64,000 bases of DNA from Gaiellasilicea sp963705515 (GTDB taxonomy: Bacteria > Actinomycetota > Thermoleophilia > Gaiellales > Gaiellaceae): contig CAVPJV010000007.1 in assembly GCA_963705515.1 (NCBI GenBank), positions 1 through 64,000 on the forward strand. Reading direction: 5' to 3'. The notes under the pieces are model-generated. The model was not told the DNA's origin, did not search any database, and was given only the letters and a program-made list of their open reading frames with translations. A program made the translations under genes and the position numbers. This document shows positions 8,667 to 17,255 of the stretch, in pieces; positions within the stretch are counted from its first letter, which is position 1, and the number at the start of each line of letters is the position of its first letter.

Positions 8667-10166
8667 TCAGGCCCGCTTCTGGGCTTCGAGCTGGCGGACC
8701 TCGCCCGCTTCGGCAGAGAGATCCGGGTGGTCCTCGAAGCCGTACTTGACGACCGCGCGCTTCGCCGCCTTCACCTCGTCGAGCCGGCGCACCGGCTGCG
8801 AGGTCGGCGCCTCCTTGAGCAGCTCCGGCGTCTCGGCCGCCTCGCCGGCGATCGCGAGCATCGCCTCGACGAAGGCGTCGAGACGCTCCTTCGGCTCGGT
8901 CTCGGTCGGCTCGATCATCAGCGCTTCAGGGACGACGAGCGGGAAGTAGATCGTCGGCGGGTGGCAGCCGTAGTCCATCAGCCGCTTCGCGACGTCGAGC
9001 GCGGTGATCCCGTGCTCCCGCTTCAGCGTCCGCGCGCTGAGCACGAACTCGTGCATCGCGAGCCGGTCGTAGGGCAGGTCATAGGCGTCGCGCAGCTTCG
9101 CGAGCAGGTAGTTCGCGTTCAGCACCGCCGTCTCCGACATCTCGCGCAGCGCCGGGCCGTACGCGCGGATGTAGGCGTAGGAGCGGACGAAGACGCCGAA
9201 CGGGCCCGTGAAGCCGCGCACCTTGCCGATCGACTTCGGCCGGTCGTGGTCGAGCCGGAACGCGTCGCCGTCCTTGACGACCGCCGGCACCGGCAGGAAC
9301 GGCTCGAGCTTCTCGCGGACGACGATCGGCCCGCCGCCGGGACCGCCGCCCCCGTGCGGCTGCGAGAACGTCTTGTGCAGGTTGATGTGGACGATGTCGA
9401 AGCCCATGTCGCCGGGCCGCGAGATCCCGCAGACGGCATTCAGATTCGCCCCGTCGTAGTAGAGGAGCGACCCGGCGTCGTGGAAGATCTTCGCCACCTC
9501 CTCGATGTTCTCGTCGAAGAGGCCGAGCGTCGACGGGTTCGTCAGCATCAGCCCCGCCGTGCGCTCGTTCACCTTTGCGCGCAGATCGTCGACGTCGAGG
9601 TTGCCGCGCGCATCGGTCGCGACCTTCTCGAGCTTGTAGCCGGCCATCGTCACGCTCGCCGGGTTGGTCCCGTGCGCGGTGTCCGCGGTGATGATCGTGT
9701 CGCGCTGGTCGCCTTCGCCGATGTCCTCGAAGTACGCGCGCATCAGCATCAGCCCGGTCAGCTCACCCTGGGAGCCCGCCGCCGGCTGGAGCGAGCAGGC
9801 GTCGAGCCCGGCCACCTCTTCGAGGATCTCCTGCAGCCGCCACATCAGCTCCAGGGCGCCCTGGGCGCCTTCGTCCTCCTGGTGCGGATGCAGGTCCTTG
9901 AAGCCGGGCAGCATCACGACGCGCTCGTTCACGCGCGGGTTGTGCTTCATCGTGCAGCTGCCGAGCGGGTAGAAGCCGGTGTCGATCCCGAAGTTCCGCG
10001 TCGAGAGCTCGGTGAAGTGGCGCACGAGCTCGGGCTCGGCCAGCTCCGGCAGGCGCGGCGCCTCGGCACGGCGCAGGTCCGCCGGCACCTCGGCCGCCGG
10101 CAGGTCGTAGCGCGGCAGCGTCGCCGCGCGGCGGCCCGCCTTCGACTTCTCGTAGAGCAACTCCAT
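8667..10166 (-). CDS. gcvPB: Glycine dehydrogenase (decarboxylating) subunit 2
   Basis: This is the C-terminal half of the split P-protein of the glycine cleavage system. It decarboxylates glycine with pyridoxal phosphate and passes the aminomethyl group to lipoyl-GcvH. At 499 residues it has the normal length. The PLP lysine lies in HINLHKTFSQPHGGGGPG, a hallmark of the family; AHGTNPASVTMAGY and GSCTMKHNPRVNERV are also typical. The ATG overlaps the last base of the gcvPA stop, so translation is coupled. Operon order is gcvT-gcvH-gcvPA-gcvPB-88-aa gene. Confidence 0.97.
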   Translation of the reverse strand: MELLYEKSKAGRRAATLPRYDLPAAEVPADLRRAEAPRLPELAEPELVRHFTELSTRNFGIDTGFYPLGSCTMKHNPRVNERVVMLPGFKDLHPHQEDEGAQGALELMWRLQEILEEVAGLDACSLQPAAGSQGELTGLMLMRAYFEDIGEGDQRDTIITADTAHGTNPASVTMAGYKLEKVATDARGNLDVDDLRAKVNERTAGLMLTNPSTLGLFDENIEEVAKIFHDAGSLLYYDGANLNAVCGISRPGDMGFDIVHINLHKTFSQPHGGGGPGGGPIVVREKLEPFLPVPAVVKDGDAFRLDHDRPKSIGKVRGFTGPFGVFVRSYAYIRAYGPALREMSETAVLNANYLLAKLRDAYDLPYDRLAMHEFVLSARTLKREHGITALDVAKRLMDYGCHPPTIYFPLVVPEALMIEPTETEPKERLDAFVEAMLAIAGEAAETPELLKEAPTSQPVRRLDEVKAAKRAVVKYGFEDHPDLSAEAGEVRQLEAQKRA

Positions 10167-11494
10167 CAGGCGCGCACCTCGTGCAGGACATGCGCGAGCC
10201 GGTCGATGTCGGCGGGGCTGCGCTTCTCCGTGACCGCCACGAGCAGCACATCGTCCATGCCTTCGTAGTCGCGTCCGATCGCGTAGCCCGGGTGCACGCC
10301 GTGCGCGCGGGCGTCACGGATCACGTCGCGTGCGGGCCGCTTCAAGCGGACGGCGAACTCCTTGAACGTCGGCCGGTCCGCGAACGCGAGCGGCAGGCCG
10401 AGCTGTTGCTTGGCGTAGGCGCCGAGGCTCATGCAGGTCTCCCCGACCTCGCGCAGCCCCTGTGGGCCGAGCCAGGAGAGGTGGACGAGGCCCGCGAGCG
10501 CGAGCAGCGTCTGGTTCGTCGTGATGTTCGAGGTCGCCTTCTCCCGGCGGATGTGCTGCTCGCGAGTCTGCAACGTCAGCACGTAGCCCCGGTCGCCGTT
10601 CAGATCGGTCGTCTCGCCGATGATCCGGCCCGGCAGCCGCCGCGTGTACTCGACCTTCGAGGCGAGGAAGCCGTAGTGCGGGCCTGCGTACGACTGGTAG
10701 TTGCCGGCGCTCTGACCTTCCCCGATCGCGAGATCGGCGCCGTAGTTGCCGGGCGCCTCGAGGACGCCGAGCGAGATCGGGTCGACGTGTGCAATCGCGA
10801 GCGCGCCGGCGTCCTTGGCTGCCGCGGCCAGGTCGGGTGCGTTCTCGAGGATCCCGAAGACGTTCGGCTGCTGGAAGATCACGGCGGCGGCGTCCTCGGC
10901 CGCCTCGCGCACGGCCGCGGGGTCGGTCAGCCCGCCCTCGTGCGGCACCTCGACGACCTGGAGGCCGAAGCCGACCGCGTACGTCTTCACCACCTGGCGC
11001 ACCTGCGGGTTGAGCGTCTCCGCCAGCACGACCTTCGCGCGCCCGGTCGCGTGCTTCGCGACGAGGCACGCGTCCGCGGCGACCGTCGTCCCGTCGTAGC
11101 CGGATGCGTTCGAGACGTCCATCCCGGTCAGCTCGCAGATCGCGGTCTGGTACTCGAAGATCGCCTGCAGCACGCCCTGGCTCATCTCCGGCTGGTACGG
11201 CGTGTACGCGGTCAGGAACTCGCCGCGCTGCAGCACCGCGTCGACGATCGCGGGCACGTAGTGGTCGTAGATCCCGGCGCCGAGGAACGAGAGCTCCTTC
11301 GTCGTGTCGACGTTCTTCGCCGCGAGCTCCTCCAGGTGGCGGACGAGCTCCGGCTCCGAGAGCGCCGGCTCGAGGTCGAGCTCACCCTGGAAGCGAACCC
11401 CGGCGGGGATGTCGCGGAAGAGCTCCTCGACCGACGAGACGCCGATCGCCGCCAGCATCTCCTCGCGGTCGGAGTCAGTCGTCGAAGCGCCCAC
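10166..11494 (-). CDS. gcvPA: Glycine dehydrogenase (decarboxylating) subunit 1
   Basis: This is the N-terminal half of the split P-protein, partner of GcvPB in a heterotetramer. I place the start at the GTG at 11494: a GGAG lies 8 nt upstream, and the protein then begins VGASTTDSDREEMLAAIG, the usual family start. An ATG at 11557 would add 21 atypical residues inside gcvH. Conserved stretches include SFLGAGIYDHYVPAIVD and YTPYQPEMSQGVLQAIFEYQ. The length is 442 residues. It overlaps the end of gcvH by 20 bases. Confidence 0.95.
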   Translation of the reverse strand: MGASTTDSDREEMLAAIGVSSVEELFRDIPAGVRFQGELDLEPALSEPELVRHLEELAAKNVDTTKELSFLGAGIYDHYVPAIVDAVLQRGEFLTAYTPYQPEMSQGVLQAIFEYQTAICELTGMDVSNASGYDGTTVAADACLVAKHATGRAKVVLAETLNPQVRQVVKTYAVGFGLQVVEVPHEGGLTDPAAVREAAEDAAAVIFQQPNVFGILENAPDLAAAAKDAGALAIAHVDPISLGVLEAPGNYGADLAIGEGQSAGNYQSYAGPHYGFLASKVEYTRRLPGRIIGETTDLNGDRGYVLTLQTREQHIRREKATSNITTNQTLLALAGLVHLSWLGPQGLREVGETCMSLGAYAKQQLGLPLAFADRPTFKEFAVRLKRPARDVIRDARAHGVHPGYAIGRDYEGMDDVLLVAVTEKRSPADIDRLAHVLHEVRA

Positions 11495-11945
11495 TATCGC
11501 CGCTCCGGTGCCGGCAAAGCTGACTCCGCTCTGCGATGAGCTGCGTCGGCCACGCATGCTGCCAGATCTGCTTGTAGGCGTCGACGTCGAGCAGCGCGTC
11601 GACCTCGGACGGGTCGGCGAGGCGGATCCGGACGAGCCAGCCCTCGCCGTAGGGGTCCTCGTTCACGGTCTCGGGCGCGTCGACGACCTTCTGGTTCACC
11701 TCGAGGATCTCGCCGGAGAGCGGCGCGATCACGTCCGAGACGGCCTTGACCGACTCGACCTCGCCGTACGAGGCGTCCTTCGTCGTCGAGCCGCCGTCGG
11801 TGGGGGCCTCGAAGTGGACGAGCTCGCCGAGAGCGTCCTGCGCGAACCAGGTCACGCCCAGGGTGGCCTCGTCGCCCTCGATGCGCGCCCAGTCGTGCTC
11901 GGCGTGGTACTTGAGCCCCTCGGGATAGTCCTCGGCTGCAGCCAT
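11475..11945 (-). CDS. gcvH: Glycine cleavage system H protein
   Basis: GcvH carries the lipoyl arm that shuttles intermediates between the P, T and L proteins. The lipoylation lysine is in GEVESVKAVSDVIAPLSG. The body ends as usual near LLDVDAYKQIW, but 28 further residues follow (Cys- and Arg-containing, ending GRFDD), giving 156 instead of about 128. The tail looks unlike GcvH and overlaps the gcvPA start, so a lost stop or indel is possible. The ATG is 7 nt after the gcvT stop. Confidence 0.93.
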   Translation of the reverse strand: MAAAEDYPEGLKYHAEHDWARIEGDEATLGVTWFAQDALGELVHFEAPTDGGSTTKDASYGEVESVKAVSDVIAPLSGEILEVNQKVVDAPETVNEDPYGEGWLVRIRLADPSEVDALLDVDAYKQIWQHAWPTQLIAERSQLCRHRSGDSGRFDD

Positions 11946-11952
11946 CGGTGAC

Positions 11953-13003
11953 CTAGTCCTCTCGCTTGTAGATCGGTTTCGGGACGACGGTCGCGCGCCG
12001 GTCCTTGCCGCGGACGTCGATCGTCAGCTCGGTGCCCGGGCTCGCCGAGGCCACCGGGACGTAGCCCATGCCGATGCCCTTGTCGAGCATCGGCGAGTGG
12101 GTGCCGCTCGTGACGTGGCCGCCACCGGCGAAGGGCATGCCGGTGCGAGGCACCGCCTTCTCCTCCATGACGAAGGCGACGAGCTTCTGCGGCGGGACCC
12201 GCTTCCTTGATCCGCCGCAGCGCCTCGGCGCCGCTGAAGTCCTTCCCGAGCGCGCACGTCCAGCCGAGTCCGGCTGAGATCGCGTCGGTGTCGGGCGTGA
12301 TGTCGTTGCCGTGCAGCGGGTAGCAGACCTCGAGCCGGAGCGTGTCGCGCGCGCCGAGCCCTGCCGGCGTGACCCCGCGGGCCACGATCGCGTCCCAGAG
12401 CTCCTCGACGTCTTCGGCGGGGCACATCAGCTCGACGCCCAGCTCGCCGGTGTAGCCGGTGCGGTTGACCATCACCTCGACACCGTCGAGCTCGCCCATC
12501 GCGTGCGTGAACGGCTTCGCCTCGGGGAGGCCGAGCCGCTCCAGCGAACGCGGCCCCTGGACGGCCAGGAGCGCATAGTCGTCGGAGGCGTCGCGGATCT
12601 CGGAGCCGCGGATCTCGCGCTCCTTCATCCAGGCGTACGCAGCGTCGCGATTGCCCGCATTGACGACGACCAGGTAGTGGTGCGGGCCGATCCGATACGC
12701 GATCAGGTCGTCGACGATGCCGCCGCGCTCGTTCGTCAGGAGCGTGTACTGCGCCTCGCCGTCCCCGATCCTGTCGAGGTCGTTCGAGAGCAGCGACTGG
12801 AGCAGCTCGTGCGCGGTCGGACCCTCGACGTGGAACTGGCCCATGTGCGAGACGTCGAAGACGCCGGCGTCGCTGCGGACGGCTCGATGCTCGGGGATGA
12901 CGCCCTCGTACTGGACGGGCATCTCCCAGCCGGCGAACGGAACCATCCGTGCTCCGGCCGCGACGTGGCGCGCGTGGAGCGGCGTGCGGAGGAGGGTCTG
13001 CAC
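11953..13003 (-). CDS. gcvT: Glycine cleavage T protein (aminomethyltransferase), apparent frameshift
   Basis: GcvT transfers the methylene group from lipoyl-GcvH to tetrahydrofolate and releases ammonia. The N-terminal 290 residues read in one frame from GTG 13003 (MQTLLRTPLHARHVAAGARM), with typical FDVSHMGQFHVEG and NRTGYTGELGVEL. After IKEAGPAA the frame becomes Arg-rich nonsense, while the true C-terminus (MEEKAVPRTGMPFAGGG... to YKRED) is in the next frame. Deleting one G near 12189-12196 gives GPAQKLVAFVMEEK and a 349-residue protein of normal length. It is either an assembly error or an inactivating mutation; the intact operon favours error. It is the first gene of the gcv operon. Confidence 0.9.
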
Positions 13004-13009
13004 GGCCCG

Positions 13010-13015
13010 ACTCTA
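13010..13015 (-). promoter_or_regulatory. -10-like box of gcvT, leaderless layout
   Basis: On the minus strand TAGAGT ends 6 nt before the gcvT GTG. It lies just after the ftsZ terminator, so the gcv operon seems to have its own promoter. No glycine riboswitch fits in this short leader. Confidence 0.5.
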
Positions 13016-13032
13016 ACGGTTGGAGAAAGCAC

Positions 13033-13056
13033 GAGGCCCCGGCGAACCGGGGCCTC
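13033..13056 (-). terminator. Intrinsic-type terminator hairpin after ftsZ
   Basis: A perfect 10-bp GC-rich stem (GAGGCCCCGG / CCGGGGCCTC) closes a TTCG loop when read on the minus strand. It is followed by GTGCTTTCTCC, a weak T-rich tail. It lies about 95 nt after the ftsZ stop and ends the dcw cluster transcript before gcvT. Confidence 0.75.
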
Positions 13057-13149
13057 GGACCGGGTCTCCTAGACCGACCGGGCAGTCGGCCAAGAGGGCA
13101 TGCGCACAGGATTCCGCGCTCGGCCAAACCTGAAACCTCGACGCGCGGA

Positions 13150-14211
13150 TCAGTCCTCGCGCAGAAAGGACGGGATCTCGAGGTCCGCGTCCGAGCGCTC
13201 GACCGGCTGCTCGCCTGCGCCGACCGGCTGCGAAACCGATGCCTCGACGCGGCGGCGGCGCATGCGGGTGCCGAAACCGGTCGCGATCACGGTCACGCGG
13301 ACCTCGTCGCCGAGGGAGTCGTCGATGACGGCGCCGAAGATCACGTTCGCGTTCTGGTCCGCCGCGCCCGTCACCACCTCGGCTGCCTCGTTCACCTCGA
13401 ACAGGCCGAGCTCGGGGCCGCCGGTGACGTTGAGCAGGATCCCGGTCGCGCCGTCGACCGACTGCTCGAGCAGCGGCGAGGAGACGGCCGTGCGTGCCGC
13501 CTCGGCCGCGCGGTTCTCGCCCGACGCGGCGCCGATCCCCATCAGCGCGGAGCCGGCGTCGCGCATGATCGTGCGCACGTCGGCGAAGTCGAGGTTGACG
13601 ATCCCCGGCACCGTGATCAGGTCGGTGATGCCCTGGACGCCCTGCCGGAGGATGTCGTCCGCAATCCGGAACGCCTCGGTGACCGGGGTCTTCTTCTCGA
13701 CCACCTGCAGCAGGCGGTCGTTCTCGATCACGATCAGCGTGTCCACCTGGTCGCGCAGGTTCTGCGTCCCGAGCTCTGCCTGCTCGGCGCGCCTGCGGCC
13801 CTCGAACGCGAACGGCTTCGTGACGACGCCGACCGTGAGCGCCCCGAGCTCGCGGCCGAGCTCGGCCACCACGGGTGCGCCGCCGGTGCCGGTGCCGCCG
13901 CCCTCACCGGCGGTGACGAAAATCATGTCGGCGCCCTTGAGCGCCTCCTTCAGCTCGTCGCGACTCTCGTTCGCGGCTGCAAGACCGACGGCTGGATCGG
14001 CGCCGGCGCCGAGACCGCGCGTCGCCTCCGAGCCGATGTGGATCTTCACGTCGGCGTCCGCCATCAAGAGCGCCTGCGCGTCCGTGTTGACGGCGATGAA
14101 CTCGACGCCGCCGAGGCCCGCGTCGACCATGCGGTTGACCGCGTTCGTGCCGCCGCCGCCGACGCCCACGACCTTGATCACCGCGAGATAGTTGCCTGTG
14201 GAATCTCTCAT
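13150..14211 (-). CDS. ftsZ: Cell division protein FtsZ
   Basis: FtsZ is the tubulin-like GTPase that forms the division ring. The N-terminus IKVVGVGGGGTNAVNRM and the GTP-binding G-box GEGGGTGTGGAPV are intact, as is the T7-loop region FADVRTIMRDAGSALMG. The C-terminus ends LEIPSFLRED, matching the conserved peptide that binds partners such as SepF or FtsW. The length of 353 residues implies a short linker. It is the last gene of the dcw cluster, with a promoter of its own upstream and a terminator downstream. Confidence 0.98.
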   Translation of the reverse strand: MRDSTGNYLAVIKVVGVGGGGTNAVNRMVDAGLGGVEFIAVNTDAQALLMADADVKIHIGSEATRGLGAGADPAVGLAAANESRDELKEALKGADMIFVTAGEGGGTGTGGAPVVAELGRELGALTVGVVTKPFAFEGRRRAEQAELGTQNLRDQVDTLIVIENDRLLQVVEKKTPVTEAFRIADDILRQGVQGITDLITVPGIVNLDFADVRTIMRDAGSALMGIGAASGENRAAEAARTAVSSPLLEQSVDGATGILLNVTGGPELGLFEVNEAAEVVTGAADQNANVIFGAVIDDSLGDEVRVTVIATGFGTRMRRRRVEASVSQPVGAGEQPVERSDADLEIPSFLRED

Positions 14212-14286
14212 TGAAGGAGTGTCTCGATCTCTCTCGACCTGAAGCTCGAGTTGAGCATCGGGGTGATGACGTTCCTTTCCGCGTCC

Positions 14287-14315
14287 AGGGTACGTCTCCT
14301 TGTCGGCACTGTCAA
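14287..14315 (-). promoter_or_regulatory. Consensus-like promoter of ftsZ
   Basis: On the minus strand TTGACA (14310-14315) and TACCCT (14287-14292) are separated by exactly 17 nt. They lie between ftsQ and ftsZ, giving an estimated leader of about 70 nt. It would let ftsZ be expressed independently of the upstream cluster. Confidence 0.65.
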
Positions 14316-14323
14316 TCCGAAAC

Positions 14324-15185
14324 TCAAGGGGAAGTCGAGGTTGTATTCTCGACCTCTACCTGAGAGTTGAGACTCTCGCCGGCGACGGGACGTTCCGGAA
14401 CGCTGACGTCGAGGTAGCCACGGAGGTCGCCGAGCTGCGGCAGGACGCGGCGGGCGACCTCGAGCTTCACGGCCAGATCGGAGGTGTCGCCGAGCCGGAG
14501 CTCGATCCCCGAGCGGAGCTCGAGCGTCAGCCCCTCACGGCCGACCACCGCGGAGTTGACCGCGGACGGGCAGCGGCTTGCGAACGAGCGGCGCCACCGC
14601 CCTGAGTGCTCGCCGCGAAGGACCGGCGAGCGGCTCGCCGACGCGGACGTCGACGTCGCGTTTCAGCCAGACGCGGGGCAGGCCGGGGCGCGCCCCCTTG
14701 TCGAGCTCACCGACGACGCGGCCGCCGGCCGCGGCGAGCCAGGACGACGATCCCTGGCGGAGCACCGCGACCGGCGCCTCGGGGACGACGGCAATCTCGA
14801 GCGTGTGTGGGAAGGCGCGGTCGAACGACGCGGCCGCGACCATCGGGACCTCCTCGGCGCGGCGGGTCAGCTCGTCCAGGTCGAGGCCGAGCAGGCTCTC
14901 ACCGAGAGCGGGGGCCAGCGCCTTGCGCACCTGGGCCGCGACCTCTGGCGAGGCACCCCGGACGGCGATCCGGTCGACGGCGAACGCGGACGTGGCCCGC
15001 GCGGCTGCATAGAGGCCGAGGCCGGTGAACAGGATCAGAAACGCGACGAGGAGTGAACGGCCGGAGGGAGCGATGCGGGAAAGCTCGAGGCGATCGCCCG
15101 AGGCGCTGCGCGGGAAGGAGGCGCTGGCGCTTGCCGCGCGCGCTCGCGGACGCGAGCGGTTCCGAGATCCTCTCCCTCCGGCCAC
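14324..15185 (-). CDS. ftsQ: Cell division protein FtsQ/DivIB, apparent frameshift
   Basis: FtsQ is a bitopic divisome scaffold. A basic cytoplasmic N-terminus is followed by one membrane helix (LLVAFLILFTGLGLYAAA, near residue 50) and a POTRA domain (FAVDRIAVRGASPEVAAQV, then DLDELTRRAEEVPMVAAASF). The frame breaks after LVRKPLPVR; the C-terminal beta region (VVGREGLTLELRSGIELRLG...) continues in another frame. Removing one G of the GG at about 14562 joins them as LPVRVNSAVVGREG. The joined protein of about 286 residues has the normal length. It is probably an assembly error, since ftsQ is normally essential. Confidence 0.85.
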
Positions 15186-15216
15186 GTGGCGGGTTTCGCC
15201 GCGCTGGCGGCCCTTC

Positions 15217-16089
15217 CTACGTCACCGCGATCGGGCCGAGCAGCTGCACTTCGTGCTCGAGCTCGACGCCGAACTGCTCGCGGGCGCGGCGACGGGCCTC
15301 CGCCATCAGCGCGAGCGCGTCGGCGGTCGTCGCGTCGCCCGCGTTCTCGATGAAGTTCGCGTGCATCGGCGAGATGATCGCGCCGCCGATCGCGTGCCCT
15401 TTCAGCCCACACGCCTCGAGCATCCTGCCGGCGCCGAGCTCGTGCTCGGGATTCTTGAAGACGCTGCCGAACGTGCGCTTGTTCGTCGGCTGGGTCGCCT
15501 TGCGCTGCGCGATCAGCTCGCGCACGGTCTGCCTGATCTCATCCGGCGGTCGCCGGGTGAGCCGGTACTCGACCGCCGCGACGACCTGACCGCGGCGGAG
15601 CTCCGAGTGCCGATACGAGAGCCCGAGCTCCGACGGCGTGAGCCAGGCGTCCCCGTCCGCCGAGACGATGTGGGCGCGGACGACGATGTCGGACCAGTCG
15701 CTGCCGTACGCGCCGGCGTTCATGCGCACGCCTCCACCGGCCGTTCCCGGAATCGCACACGCGAACTCGAAGCCGCCGAGACCGGCACTGCGAGCGTGAT
15801 GGAGGCAGACGGCGTTTGCGGCGCCGCCGCCGGCGATCATCAGGTCGCCCTCCACCTCCACCGAGGCGAGGTCGCCGCTCAGCTTCAGCACGAGCGCCTC
15901 GACACCCTCGTCGGCTGCGAGGACGTTCGAGCCCAGCCCGACGGTCGCGACCGGGAGCTCGCGCTCGGCCGCCCATGCGAGCACCTCCTCCAGCTCTGCG
16001 AGCGTCGACGGCCTCGCGAACGCGCGCGCCGGACCTCCGGTCCCGATCGTCGTCAGCCTCGCCAGCGAGGCTCCTTCCTCAGGTTTCAC
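15217..16089 (-). CDS. murB: UDP-N-acetylenolpyruvoylglucosamine reductase
   Basis: MurB is the FAD enzyme that makes UDP-N-acetylmuramic acid using NADPH. The FAD-binding signature VATVGLGSNVLAADEG and the central IPGTAGGGVRMNAGAYG are present. RTFGSVFKNPEHELGAG contains the catalytic serine that protonates the product, and HANFIENAGDAT is typical of the C-terminal domain. The length is 290 residues. Its ATG overlaps the murC stop by 4 bases (ATGA), so they are coupled. Confidence 0.96.
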   Translation of the reverse strand: MKPEEGASLARLTTIGTGGPARAFARPSTLAELEEVLAWAAERELPVATVGLGSNVLAADEGVEALVLKLSGDLASVEVEGDLMIAGGGAANAVCLHHARSAGLGGFEFACAIPGTAGGGVRMNAGAYGSDWSDIVVRAHIVSADGDAWLTPSELGLSYRHSELRRGQVVAAVEYRLTRRPPDEIRQTVRELIAQRKATQPTNKRTFGSVFKNPEHELGAGRMLEACGLKGHAIGGAIISPMHANFIENAGDATTADALALMAEARRRAREQFGVELEHEVQLLGPIAVT

Positions 16090-17255
16090 CGGAGCGCCTC
16101 CAACACGAGCGGCCCCGCGTGCTCGACGTCGCCCGCCCCGACGGTCAGGATCAGGTCGCCCGTCCGGGCCCAGGACGCGACGAGCCGCGCGCCGTCCTCC
16201 ACGGCCGGTGTCCAGCCCGCACGCATCCCGGGGCGGAGTGCGTCCACGACGAGCTTGCCGTCGACGCCCGGCACCGGCTCCTCACGGGCGCGGTAGATCT
16301 CGGTCACGCAGGCCGCGTCGGCTGTCGAGAGCGCCGCTCCGAGCTCGTGCGCGAGATGGCGGGTGCGGGAGTAGAGGTGCGGCTGGAAGAGCACGAGGAC
16401 GCGGCCCTCCGTGCGCTCGCGAGCAGCGGCGACGGTCGCCTCGATCTCCGACGGATGATGGGCATAGTCGTCGACGACGGTGACGCCGCCAGCCTCGCCG
16501 ACGAGCTCAAAGCGGCGCCCCGCACCGCGGAACCGGGCGAGCAGCGGCTCGGCGTCCGCACGCTCGACGCCCGCAAGCTCCAGCGCGGCGAGCGCCGTCG
16601 CGGCGTTGCGCCGATTGTGCTCGCCGGCCAGCGCCAGCTCGAACGACACCGGCGCCAGCTCCCACCCGCGCACGACCTGCGGCACCTCGGCGAGCCAGCC
16701 GTCGAACATTGCCTCCACCTCGGCCTTGGAGCCGAAGGTCGAATGGTGGTCGAGCTCGACGTTCGTGACCACTCCGATCTCGGGCCGCAGCCGCTCGACG
16801 GTGCGGTCGGACTCGTCCCCTTCGACCACCAGCCAGCCCTCCCCCGCTCCAGCGTTCCCGTCGAGCTGTGCGATCTCACCGCCGACGAGCCAAGCCGGAT
16901 CGAGGCCCAGCTCGGAGAGGACGAACGCGATCATCCCGGTCGTCGTCGTCTTCCCGTGCGCCCCGGCGACCACGATCGAGCGCCGCAGCGAGACGAGCTC
17001 GGCGAGGAACTCCGCGCGCCGGGTGCCCGCGACCGAGGGGTAGGCGCTCGAAACGACGGCCTCCCAACCGTCCGGCACGACCGGTTCGGGCGCGATCCGC
17101 ACGTCGACTCCGTCGAGCCGGCGCAGGTACGGCGTCTCGACCCGATCCCACCCGCCGACCTCGGCCCCCCACGCTCGCGCGAGGAACGCGTAGGACGAGA
17201 GCCCGGCACCGCCGATCCCGACGAACCAGACGCGCCTACCGGTCAGCGGCCGCAA
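16086..17255 (-). CDS. murC: UDP-N-acetylmuramate--L-alanine ligase
   Basis: MurC adds the first amino acid, L-alanine, to UDP-MurNAc. The nucleotide-binding N-terminus WFVGIGGAGLSSYA, the P-loop VVAGAHGKTTTTGMI, and the downstream GEHNRRNAATALAA and VVDDYAHHPSEIEAT motifs are intact. At 389 residues it is shorter than the usual 450 or so, mainly between motifs, but no key motif is missing. It overlaps the end of murG by 20 bases. Confidence 0.95.
   Translation of the reverse strand: MRPLTGRRVWFVGIGGAGLSSYAFLARAWGAEVGGWDRVETPYLRRLDGVDVRIAPEPVVPDGWEAVVSSAYPSVAGTRRAEFLAELVSLRRSIVVAGAHGKTTTTGMIAFVLSELGLDPAWLVGGEIAQLDGNAGAGEGWLVVEGDESDRTVERLRPEIGVVTNVELDHHSTFGSKAEVEAMFDGWLAEVPQVVRGWELAPVSFELALAGEHNRRNAATALAALELAGVERADAEPLLARFRGAGRRFELVGEAGGVTVVDDYAHHPSEIEATVAAARERTEGRVLVLFQPHLYSRTRHLAHELGAALSTADAACVTEIYRAREEPVPGVDGKLVVDALRPGMRAGWTPAVEDGARLVASWARTGDLILTVGAGDVEHAGPLVLEALR

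Noticed and set aside
13004..13149. Glycine riboswitch before gcvT
   Set aside because: The region is filled by the ftsZ terminator and a short leader; no riboswitch-like double aptamer pattern is visible.
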